From the NCBI GenBank assembly GCA_021202715.1, contig JAJQCL010000041.1, forward strand, positions 1 through 7,679: a stretch of DNA of 7,679 bases. Direction: 5' to 3'. Position 1 is the stretch's first letter. Every line of letters begins with the position of its first letter. Source of the DNA: Lachnospiraceae bacterium (GTDB lineage: Bacteria; Bacillota; Clostridia; Lachnospirales; Lachnospiraceae). The notes beneath the pieces are model-generated. The model was not told the DNA's origin, did not search any database, and was given only the letters and a program-made list of their open reading frames with translations. The position numbers and the translations under genes are program-made. Shown in pieces: positions 1-5,604 of this stretch.

Positions 1-31
1 GCGCCTCAGCGCGTAGCAATCCGTGTATCAA

Positions 32-55
32 GGCGACAAAATACCTTTTGTCGCC
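32..55. promoter_or_regulatory. 24-bp perfect dyad upstream of tsaE (operator or RNA hairpin)
   Basis: Seen: GGCGACAAAA (32-41) is followed by the 4-nt centre TACC and the exact reverse complement TTTTGTCGCC (46-55), giving a 10-bp perfect inverted repeat. It ends two bases before the TATAAA box at 58-63. No U-tract follows the 3' arm, so it is not a standard intrinsic terminator for an upstream gene. Its place between a putative -35 and -10 suggests a repressor or activator operator. A processed RNA hairpin at the end of an upstream transcript is the main alternative, because the upstream gene lies outside the window. Confidence 0.55.
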
Positions 56-63
56 CATATAAA
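33..63 (+). promoter_or_regulatory. Candidate promoter of the tsaE-tsaB-rimI-rnz-tsaD-FNT operon
   Basis: The -10 candidate is TATAAA at 58-63 (5 of 6 matches to consensus). The best -35 is GCGACA at 33-38 (4 of 6), which leaves a long 19-bp spacer. A start near 70 would give a leader of about 20 nt before the tsaE ATG at 91, with the GAGG at 77-80 as ribosome binding site. The long spacer and the dyad inside it weaken it as a constitutive promoter but fit a regulated one. Low confidence, since upstream sequence is missing. Confidence 0.3.
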
Positions 64-90
64 ATGTGTCAGATACGAGGCGTGAAAACA

Positions 91-525
91 ATGATGTGGG
101 AGACTTACAGCGCGGAAGAAACCTTTCAGCTGGGAAAACAATGTGGTGAGAAGGCCCGGGCTGGTGAAATCTACTGCCTGGACGGCGACCTGGGAGTGGG
201 CAAGACCGTCTTTACACAGGGATTTGCCGCGGGACTGGGCGTGCGCGGGCCGGTGAACAGTCCGACCTTCACGATCCTTCAGATCTACGAGTCGGGACGG
301 CTGCCCCTGTATCATTTTGATGTTTATCGCATCGGAGATCCGGAGGAAATGGACGAGATCGGCTATGAAGAGTATTTCTTCGGAGACGGCGTGTGCCTGA
401 TCGAATGGGCCTGTCAGATCGAGGAGCTGCTGCCTGCGGTCGTGCGGCGTCTGCGGATTGAAAAGGACCCGGCGAAGGGATTTGATTATCGACGGATTGT
501 TCTGTCATCCGGTGAAGTCGGATGA
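91..525 (+). CDS. tsaE: tRNA t6A37 biosynthesis ATPase TsaE
   Basis: TsaE is the P-loop ATPase that works with TsaB-TsaD to transfer threonylcarbamoyl to A37 of ANN-decoding tRNAs in the cytoplasm. Numbered from the chosen ATG (144 aa), the Walker A motif GDLGVGKT is at residues 32-39. The family motifs SPTF (57-60), HFDVYR (75-80) and IEW (104-106) follow in the usual order. The length is close to the normal 150 or so residues. The start at 91 was chosen because GAGG (77-80) lies 10 nt upstream. An in-frame ATG at 64 has no ribosome binding site and would add nine atypical residues. The frame stays open to the left window edge, but that stretch overlaps the dyad and resembles no TsaE. First gene of the operon; tsaB follows after 55 nt. 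Confidence 0.95.
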   Translation: MMWETYSAEETFQLGKQCGEKARAGEIYCLDGDLGVGKTVFTQGFAAGLGVRGPVNSPTFTILQIYESGRLPLYHFDVYRIGDPEEMDEIGYEEYFFGDGVCLIEWACQIEELLPAVVRRLRIEKDPAKGFDYRRIVLSSGEVG

Positions 526-584
526 TGAGACAGCGACGGAGCTTAGAGGGCTCCTGTCGTGAGTCGCGGAGGTGTGGAATTTGA
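522..584 (+). CDS. Possible 20-codon bridging ORF between tsaE and tsaB
   Basis: A 20-codon frame begins at the ATG at 522-524, overlapping the tsaE stop (523-525). It ends with TGA at 582-584, overlapping the TTG start of tsaB (581-583). GGTGA at 511-515 is a weak ribosome binding site 6 nt upstream. The peptide begins MMRQRRSLEG and is Arg/Ser-rich, with no recognised family. If translated, it would carry ribosomes through the intercistronic hairpin to the tsaB start. A frame this short is open by chance about a third of the time, so this is only a possibility. Confidence 0.15.
   Translation: MMRQRRSLEGSCRESRRCGI
534..559 (+). other. Intercistronic hairpin before tsaB
   Basis: CGACGGAGC (534-542) pairs with GCTCC (550-554) plus GTCG (556-559). 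T555 is bulged and the loop is 7 nt, giving a 9-bp stem. It ends 8 nt before the tsaB ribosome binding site GGAGG (568-572). No T-tract follows, so it is not a terminator. It could modulate tsaB translation or mark an mRNA processing site. Confidence 0.4.
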
Positions 585-1306
585 AGATCGTGGGAATTGA
601 GAGTTCATCTCTGGTGGCCTCGGTGGCCGTGCTGGAGGATGAGACGCTGATCGCTGAATATACGGTAAATTATAAAAAGACACATTCTCAGACCCTTCTG
701 CCGATGCTGGATGAGATTCTGACGATGACAGAGCAGGAACTTTCAGGTGTGGACGGCATCGCTGTGTCGGAGGGGCCGGGATCCTTTACCGGACTGCGCA
801 TCGGCTCGGCCACCGCCAAGGGCCTGGGGCTGGCGCTCGGGAAACCGCTGCTGGCGGTACCCACCGTGGACGCCATGGCCTATCAGCTCTTCGGATGTGC
901 ACATCTGATCTGCCCGATCATGGATGCAAAGCGGCAGCAGGTCTATACAGGTCTTTATACCTTCGGGGAAGAATTCTGCGTGCTCAGGTCCGCCCGCGCG
1001 GTGGCTCTCTCGGAGCTGCTGACAGAGCTGGCTGCGCAGGAGAAGAAAGTGGTCTTCCTCGGGGACGGCGTTCCAGTGTCACAGGATGAGATTCGGCAGA
1101 CGCTGGGGGATCAGGCACTGTTTGCTCCCGCACCCTGCAGCAGACAGCGGGCGGCCGCCGTGGCCTCTCTGGGACTCACGTATCTGCAGGCGGGCCGCGT
1201 GCAGACAGCGGCGGAACACGCGCCCAACTATATCCGCATATCTCAGGCCGAGAGAGAACTGGCCCGGAAGCGGGCTGCGGCCGCGCGTGAGGCGGGACAT
1301 GAATGA
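581..1306 (+). CDS. tsaB: tRNA t6A37 threonylcarbamoyltransferase complex subunit TsaB
   Basis: TsaB is the inactive ASKHA-fold paralogue of TsaD that forms the TsaB-TsaD heterodimer needed for t6A synthesis. From the chosen start it is 241 aa, a normal length. It shows the N-terminal strand MKIVGIESSS (1-10), HSQTLLP (35-41), GPGSFTGLRIG (65-75) and DAKRQQVY (115-122). The end carries NYIR followed by SQAEREL, typical of the family. The start is taken as TTG at 581: GGAGG at 568-572 sits 8 nt upstream and the protein then begins MKIVGIE, like its homologues. The in-frame GTG at 572 overlaps that ribosome binding site and cannot use it. The N-terminus resembles TsaD in this window (GIESS), as expected of paralogues. 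It overlaps rimI by 8 nt. Confidence 0.95.
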   Translation: MKIVGIESSSLVASVAVLEDETLIAEYTVNYKKTHSQTLLPMLDEILTMTEQELSGVDGIAVSEGPGSFTGLRIGSATAKGLGLALGKPLLAVPTVDAMAYQLFGCAHLICPIMDAKRQQVYTGLYTFGEEFCVLRSARAVALSELLTELAAQEKKVVFLGDGVPVSQDEIRQTLGDQALFAPAPCSRQRAAAVASLGLTYLQAGRVQTAAEHAPNYIRISQAERELARKRAAAAREAGHE

Positions 1307-1739
1307 TTTCGTGACGGTGCGTCCGTTCGGAACGTCCGATCTGGAGGCTGTCGCTGCCCTGGAGAGAGATTGTTTTCCTGATCCCTGGTCAGAGACGTCC
1401 CTGCAGGAGATGGCGGCCAGTCCGCACACCAGGTATCTGGTGGCGGAGCGGGCCGGGCGGATCGTCGGCTACTGTGGCGCACAGGTCGTGCTGGATGAAG
1501 GAGATATCCTGCGGATTGCGGTGGATGAGACAGTGCGCAGGCAGGGAATCGGCCGGGCGCTGCTTGCGGGTCTCTGGCAGCATACGCCGGAGGTCTGTCT
1601 GTGGAATCTGGATGTCCGTGCCGGAAATGCGGCCGCGCAGGCGCTGTATCGTGCCTGCGGATTTGTGCCGATCGGAACGAGAAAACGGTATTACCGCGAA
1701 CCGGCGGAAGACGCCGTACTGATGCAGAGAAAGGGTTAG
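1299..1739 (+). CDS. rimI: RimI-type GNAT N-acetyltransferase
   Basis: This is a GNAT-fold acetyltransferase of the RimI type. In Enterobacteria RimI acetylates the N-terminal alanine of ribosomal protein S18; in Firmicutes the gene commonly sits in tsaE-tsaB-rimI-tsaD operons and its substrates are less settled. It is 146 aa, normal for the family. The acetyl-CoA pyrophosphate loop RxxGxG is R80-G83-G85. The NLDVRAGN stretch (103-110), ALYRACGF (115-122) and a C-terminal YY...DAVLM block are typical. At position 105 an Asp stands where enterobacterial RimI has its catalytic Glu, while the catalytic-type Tyr is kept (Y117). The start at 1299 was chosen for GAGG at 1289-1292 (6 nt upstream) and its 8-nt overlap with tsaB. 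Earlier in-frame starts run through the tsaB coding region and add unrelated sequence. Confidence 0.9.
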   Translation: MNDFVTVRPFGTSDLEAVAALERDCFPDPWSETSLQEMAASPHTRYLVAERAGRIVGYCGAQVVLDEGDILRIAVDETVRRQGIGRALLAGLWQHTPEVCLWNLDVRAGNAAAQALYRACGFVPIGTRKRYYREPAEDAVLMQRKG

Positions 1740-1744
1740 GAGAC

Positions 1745-2668
1745 ATGTTGGATGTGTGTTTGCTGGGAACCGGAGGCATGATGCCTCTTCCCTATCGTTG
1801 GCTGACGTCTCTGATGCTCCGCTATGAGGGCAGTCAGCTTCTCATCGACTGCGGAGAAGGGACGCAGATTGCAGCGAAAAAGAGCGGTCTGAGTTTTAAG
1901 CCTATCGATGTGATCTGTTTTACGCACTACCATGCCGATCACATCAGCGGCCTGCCGGGGCTGCTTCTGACCATGGGAAATGCCGAGCGGACGGAACCGC
2001 TTTTGTGCGTCGGTCCCCGGGGGTTGGAACGGGTCGTGAATGCGCTGCGCACGATCGCGCCGGAGCTGCCCTTTCCGATCGAATACCGGGAGCTGACGGA
2101 GCCGGAAGAGGAGTTCTGCATTCACGGGATGCACATTCATGCTTTTCGGGTCAATCACAATGTGACCTGCTACGGCTACAGCGTGGAGATTCACCGGGCC
2201 GGGAAATTTCAGGTGGAGCGGGCCCGGGAGCTTGGCCTCCCCGTGCAGCTCTGGAATCCCCTGCAGAAGGGGCAGGACGTGGAATTTGAAGGAAAACTCT
2301 ATACGTCCGATATGGTCATGGGGGCGCCGCGGCGGGGGCTGAAGGTCACTTATTGCACGGACACACGCCCGGTGCCGGTGATCGCCCGTGCGGCGGAAGG
2401 CGCGGATCTGTTCATCTGTGAGGGCATGTACGGAGAACCCGATAAGCAGGCCAAGGCTGTGGAGCATAAGCATATGACGTTCCGCGAGGCCGGCGAGCTG
2501 GCCCGTCGGGCGAACCCCGGTCAGCTGTGGTTGACACACTACAGTCCTTCGATGAATCACCCGGAAGAGTATATCGATGAGGCACGCCGCATCTTCCCGC
2601 GCACAAAGCCGGGGAAGGACGGCAAGAAGGTTACCTTAAGATTTACGGAGGAATCCCCGGAGGAATAA
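1745..2668 (+). CDS. rnz: Ribonuclease Z (tRNA 3'-end endonuclease)
   Basis: This is a metallo-beta-lactamase-fold endonuclease that cuts pre-tRNA just 3' of the discriminator base, mainly in tRNAs lacking encoded CCA. The 307-aa length fits the short bacterial form. The zinc-binding HxHxDH motif is THYHADH (H61, H63, D65, H66). Other expected ligands are probably H138 (in VNHNVTCYGY), D206 (in YCTDTRP) and H265 (in LTHYSP). The DCGEGTQ motif is at 35-41. Residues about 153-198 look like the flexible arm that grips tRNA, with GKFQVERARELGLP and a MGAPRRG end. The ATG at 1745 gives the usual N-terminus, but AGGAG (1738-1742) is only 2 nt away; the next codon, TTG at 1748, would have a 5-nt spacer. 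It lies 5 nt after rimI and 4 nt before tsaD, inside the t6A gene run. Confidence 0.93.
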   Translation: MLDVCLLGTGGMMPLPYRWLTSLMLRYEGSQLLIDCGEGTQIAAKKSGLSFKPIDVICFTHYHADHISGLPGLLLTMGNAERTEPLLCVGPRGLERVVNALRTIAPELPFPIEYRELTEPEEEFCIHGMHIHAFRVNHNVTCYGYSVEIHRAGKFQVERARELGLPVQLWNPLQKGQDVEFEGKLYTSDMVMGAPRRGLKVTYCTDTRPVPVIARAAEGADLFICEGMYGEPDKQAKAVEHKHMTFREAGELARRANPGQLWLTHYSPSMNHPEEYIDEARRIFPRTKPGKDGKKVTLRFTEESPEE

Positions 2669-2672
2669 GAAC

Positions 2673-3698
2673 ATGAAAGATATTCTGGTGCTGGGAATTG
2701 AAAGCTCCTGTGACGAGACGGCAGCCTCTGTGGTGCGAAATGGCCGGGAGGTCCTGAGCAATGTGATCTCCTCGCAGATCGCTCTGCACACGCAGTACGG
2801 CGGCGTTGTTCCGGAGCTGGCATCCCGGAAACATATTGAAAATATTAACATGGTCATTGAACAGGCACTCTCAGAGGCCGGCGTGGCGCTTTCTGATCTG
2901 GATGCTGTGGGAGTCACCTACGGACCGGGACTCGTGGGCGCTCTGCTTGTTGGTGTGGCGGAGGCCAAGGCGATTGCCTATGCCGCGAAGCTGCCTCTGG
3001 TGGGGGTCAATCACATCGAGGGACATGTCTGCGCCAACCTGATCGAGCATCCGGACCTGGAGCCTCCGTTCCTTTGTCTGATCGTTTCCGGTGGGCATAC
3101 CCATCTGGCACGGATGCGGGACTACGGAGACTTTGAAATTCTTGGCCGTACCCGGGATGACGCGGCAGGCGAAGCGTTCGATAAGGTCGCCCGGGCGATC
3201 GGTCTCGGTTATCCCGGCGGCCCGAAGATCGAGAAGGCCGCCGAGCGGGGGAATCCCCACGCCATCGAATTCCCCCGGGGGAAGGTGGACGGTTCCCCGC
3301 ATGATTTCAGCTTCAGCGGCATGAAATCGGCGGTGCTGAATTATCTGAACCACGCCTCCATGACAGGAGAGACCGTGCGACAGGAGGATGTGGCGGCCTC
3401 CTTCCAGGCGGCCGTGGTGGATGTCCTGGTCAGCCGCGCTGTGGGAGCCGCGGTGGAGCTGGGACAGGATAAGCTGGTCCTGGCCGGAGGAGTGGCCAGC
3501 AACGGAGCCCTGCGGCGGGCGATGGCCGAGGCATGCCGCCGGGAAGGGATCGCGCTCTGCTATCCCTCGCCGGTTTACTGTACGGACAATGCGGCCATGA
3601 TCGCTGTGGCGGCGCATTATCACTATATCCGGGGCGAGCGGGCCGACTGGAGCCTCAACGCTGTCCCGAACCTTCCACTGAAAGGAGAAACATTATGA
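2673..3698 (+). CDS. tsaD: tRNA t6A37 threonylcarbamoyltransferase TsaD
   Basis: TsaD (Kae1/YgjD/Gcp family) is the catalytic subunit that transfers the threonylcarbamoyl group from TC-AMP to N6 of A37. At 341 aa it has the normal full length. Seen motifs are GIESSCDET (8-16), the metal-binding HxxxH as NHIEGH (H114 and H118), SGGHTHL (139-145), GEAFDKVAR (166-174), GGP (182-184), AGGVASN (271-277) and the metal ligand aspartate in CTDNAAM (D305). The ATG at 2673 follows GGAGGA (2659-2664) by 8 nt, which is a strong site inside the 3' end of rnz. No defect is visible. Its TGA at 3696-3698 is embedded in the start of the channel gene, which predicts translational coupling between the two. Confidence 0.97.
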   Translation: MKDILVLGIESSCDETAASVVRNGREVLSNVISSQIALHTQYGGVVPELASRKHIENINMVIEQALSEAGVALSDLDAVGVTYGPGLVGALLVGVAEAKAIAYAAKLPLVGVNHIEGHVCANLIEHPDLEPPFLCLIVSGGHTHLARMRDYGDFEILGRTRDDAAGEAFDKVARAIGLGYPGGPKIEKAAERGNPHAIEFPRGKVDGSPHDFSFSGMKSAVLNYLNHASMTGETVRQEDVAASFQAAVVDVLVSRAVGAAVELGQDKLVLAGGVASNGALRRAMAEACRREGIALCYPSPVYCTDNAAMIAVAAHYHYIRGERADWSLNAVPNLPLKGETL

Positions 3699-4483
3699 TG
3701 AACGCACCGAAGGAAGTGGCCGAGAACTATGTGAATATCGGGATCGGCAAGACGAAGCTTAAGACAGCGCGTATGTTTATTCTGGGGATTCTGGCGGGCA
3801 TGTTCATTGCCTTTGCGGGAATCGCCGGAACCACGGCTTCTTCGACGATTGAAAATGCTTCCGTGGCGAAGCTTGTGAGCGCTGCGGTCTTTCCCGGCGG
3901 ACTGGCGATGGTGCTGCTGGCCGGAAGCGAGCTCTTCACCGGCAACTGCCTGCTGGTGATCCCGCTTCTGGAGAAGAAGGTGACCTTCCCGGCCGTCCTG
4001 CGCAGCTGGGTATTTGTCTATCTGGGAAATTTCGTGGGCGGTCTCCTTGTGGCAGCGCTCGTCGTTTATGCACATCTGGGCACCCTGTTCGGCGGCGCGC
4101 TGGGGGAGTCGATCGTTAGTACGGCAGTCGCCAAGGTCTCCTTAAGCTTCGGGGACGCGCTGCTGCGGGGCATCCTCTGCAACATCCTGGTCTGCATTGC
4201 GGTCTGGATTTCATTTGCAGCCAAATCCGTCGGCGGGAAGATCGTAGGGCTCTATTTCCCGGTCATGTTCTTCGTCCTGTGCGGCTTCGAGCACTGCGTG
4301 GCCAATATGTATTACATCTCGGCGGGGCTGTTTGCCAGCTCTGTATACGGCATCGAGGCCGCCGGGCTGACCTGGGGGAGTTTTCTCCTGAATAATCTGC
4401 TGCCTGTGTCGCTGGGGAACCTGATCGGCGGAGCTGCGGTAGGGTGCGCGTACTGGTTTGTTTATCTGAAAAAGGACGAGTAA
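3695..4483 (+). CDS. Formate/nitrite transporter (FNT) family channel
   Basis: This is a pentameric inner-membrane channel or transporter for small monovalent anions (formate, nitrite, hydrosulfide, lactate or related ions). The 262-aa protein has about six hydrophobic segments, starting near residues 27-44, 64-76, 105-125, 155-175, 185-205 and 232-257. FNT hallmarks are ELFTGN (79-84), GNFVGG (111-116), RGILCNILVCIAVW (158-171), GFEHCVANMY (197-206) and LPVSLGN (236-242). T82, K147 and H200 match the pore residues T91, K156 and H209 of E. coli FocA. The substrate cannot be set from sequence alone, so no symbol is given. AGGAG (3683-3687) lies 7 nt before the ATG at 3695, and the start overlaps the tsaD stop as ATGA. 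A terminator follows, so the gene ends the operon. Confidence 0.93.
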   Translation: MMNAPKEVAENYVNIGIGKTKLKTARMFILGILAGMFIAFAGIAGTTASSTIENASVAKLVSAAVFPGGLAMVLLAGSELFTGNCLLVIPLLEKKVTFPAVLRSWVFVYLGNFVGGLLVAALVVYAHLGTLFGGALGESIVSTAVAKVSLSFGDALLRGILCNILVCIAVWISFAAKSVGGKIVGLYFPVMFFVLCGFEHCVANMYYISAGLFASSVYGIEAAGLTWGSFLLNNLLPVSLGNLIGGAAVGCAYWFVYLKKDE

Positions 4484-4547
4484 GAGTCTCCGGCTGCTGA
4501 CGTATTTTCACTTTATAAGAAGAAAACCGGATGACAGGACAGAAAAC

Positions 4548-4585
4548 GGAGAAAAGGGCTTCGCTGCGGCGGGGCCTTTTTCTCC
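4548..4585 (+). terminator. Rho-independent terminator after the FNT gene
   Basis: GGAGAAAAGGGCTTCGC (4548-4564) pairs along its full 17 bases with 4569-4585 around a TGCG loop. All positions pair, three of them as G-T wobbles. The functional core is GGGCTTCGC/GCGGGGCC, flanked by an A-tract (4552-4555) and the T-tract TTTTT (4577-4581), the classic arrangement. It lies 65 nt after the channel stop codon. The 4484-4547 stretch before it shows no gene. This is the only clear intrinsic terminator in the window, and it closes the t6A operon. Confidence 0.85.
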
Positions 4586-4618
4586 ATAAAAAGTTCTCAG
4601 ACATGGGAGGCGCGCTAT

Positions 4619-4684
4619 ATGGTGAATGACAAAGAGCTTGCCGCTTGTGATCGCAGTGAGGCCTATCGGAGGTGCGAATCATGA
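4619..4684 (+). CDS. Putative 21-codon leader/small ORF coupled to the radical SAM gene
   Basis: An ATG at 4619 is preceded by GGGAGG (4605-4610) with an ideal 8-nt spacer. The frame runs 21 codons and stops at TGA 4682-4684, overlapping the radical SAM ATG at 4681-4683 (ATGA). The peptide begins MVNDKELAACDRSEAYRRC. It has two cysteines, is mostly charged and has no membrane segment or recognised family. The ribosome binding site of the downstream gene (4668-4672) lies inside this frame. That makes it a candidate for translational coupling or a leader peptide. No run of one amino acid suggests attenuation. A competing weak promoter, TTCTCA (4594-4599) with TATATG (4616-4621), would start transcription after this ATG and exclude it. 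Confidence 0.4.
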   Translation: MVNDKELAACDRSEAYRRCES

Positions 4685-5592
4685 CGGATGCGTGCAGATT
4701 GTGTCCCCGGGACTGCGGTGTGAACCGCGCGGAGGGACAGGAAGGCGTGTGCGGCGTGGCCGGGCCGAGGATACGGGCTGCCCGGGCAGCTCTTCACCGG
4801 TGGGAGGAGCCGTGCATTTCCGGGGAGACCGGCTCGGGAGCCGTCTTCTTCTCCGGCTGTCCGCTGCGCTGCGTCTATTGCCAGAACCGGGATATCGCTC
4901 GCGGGGCGGCTGGAGAGGTGATCTCCCGGGAGCGGCTGGCGGAGATATTTCTGGAACTGGAGGCCCAGGGAGCGGCCAATATCAATCTGGTTACGCCGAC
5001 CCACTACACACCGGAGATCGTCTGGGCTGTGAACCGGGCCCGCGATCAGGGTCTGACGGTGCCGATCGTATATAATGGCAGCGGCTACGAGCGGCCGGAG
5101 GTGCTGCGGAGTCTGGAGGGGATCGTTGACATTTACCTGACGGATTTCAAATATATGGAGGCGAAGACCGCGGCCCATTATTCCCGGGCGCCGGACTACC
5201 CTGCCGTGGCGCAGGAGGCCTTGGCTGAGATGGTGCGGCAGACGCCGGAACCGGTCTTCGATGAAAATGGCCTGATGCGACGGGGCGTCATCGTGCGCCA
5301 TCTGCTGCTGCCGGGTCATCTGCGCAATGCCCGCGCTGTGGTGCGGTATATTCATGAAACGTATGGCGACCGGGTCTACATAAGTCTGATGAACCAGTAT
5401 ACGCCGATGCCGGGCATTGAGAATTCTTACCCGGAGCTGGGGCGACGGGTCACCGCCCGGGAATATGAGCGGCTGGTAGATTATGCCCTCTCCCTGGGCG
5501 TTGAAAACGGCTTCATCCAGGAAGGAGATACGGCGCAGGAAAGCTTTATTCCAGCCTTTGACGGAGAGGGCATCCTGCGGGACGAACTTTAG
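4681..5592 (+). CDS. PflX-type radical SAM protein (COG1313)
   Basis: This is a radical S-adenosylmethionine protein related to pyruvate formate-lyase activating enzymes. The 303-aa chain carries the SAM-cluster motif CxxxCxxC as C60, C64 and C67 in FSGCPLRCVYCQN. An N-terminal cysteine group, C5-x2-C8-x3-C12 and C24 (in GVCG), is typical of COG1313 and may bind a second cluster or metal. TDFKYM (154-159), GVIVRHLLLPGH (202-213) and SLMNQYTPM (235-243) are further family marks. COG1313 is named for similarity to PflA, but activation of a glycyl-radical enzyme is not established for it, and no such enzyme is in the window. The ATG at 4681 follows GGAGG (4668-4672) by 8 nt. The in-frame GTG at 4672 overlaps that site and was rejected. 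The gene lies 95 nt after the terminator. Confidence 0.88.
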   Translation: MTDACRLCPRDCGVNRAEGQEGVCGVAGPRIRAARAALHRWEEPCISGETGSGAVFFSGCPLRCVYCQNRDIARGAAGEVISRERLAEIFLELEAQGAANINLVTPTHYTPEIVWAVNRARDQGLTVPIVYNGSGYERPEVLRSLEGIVDIYLTDFKYMEAKTAAHYSRAPDYPAVAQEALAEMVRQTPEPVFDENGLMRRGVIVRHLLLPGHLRNARAVVRYIHETYGDRVYISLMNQYTPMPGIENSYPELGRRVTAREYERLVDYALSLGVENGFIQEGDTAQESFIPAFDGEGILRDEL

Positions 5593-5604
5593 AGCGGTTT
5601 GCCA

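Noticed and set aside
1..62. Open frames reaching the left window edge (frame 1 into tsaE; frame 3 ending TAA at 60-62)
   Set aside because: Too short to recognise. They overlap the dyad and promoter candidate, so an upstream gene tail cannot be shown or excluded.
1086..1298. Upstream extension of the rimI frame
   Set aside because: It runs inside tsaB in another frame. The ATG at 1299 has a good ribosome binding site and gives the normal RimI length.
1601..1744. Upstream extension of the rnz frame
   Set aside because: It overlaps rimI and adds sequence unlike RNase Z; the family N-terminus begins at 1745.
1736..2560. 274-codon open frame on the - strand opposite rnz
   Set aside because: Shadow of rnz, with no recognisable domains and no convincing ribosome binding site.
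2871..3623. 250-codon open frame on the - strand opposite tsaD
   Set aside because: Shadow of tsaD; the composition is that of a reversed coding strand.
3533..3694. Upstream extension of the FNT frame
   Set aside because: It lies inside tsaD in another frame. The ATG at 3695 follows AGGAG by 7 nt and gives the normal FNT start.
4514..4519. TATAAG as a promoter -10 upstream of the terminator, which would make the hairpin an attenuator for the radical SAM gene
   Set aside because: No acceptable -35 at a 16-19 bp distance; the closest (CTGACG, 4497-4502) is only 11 bp away.
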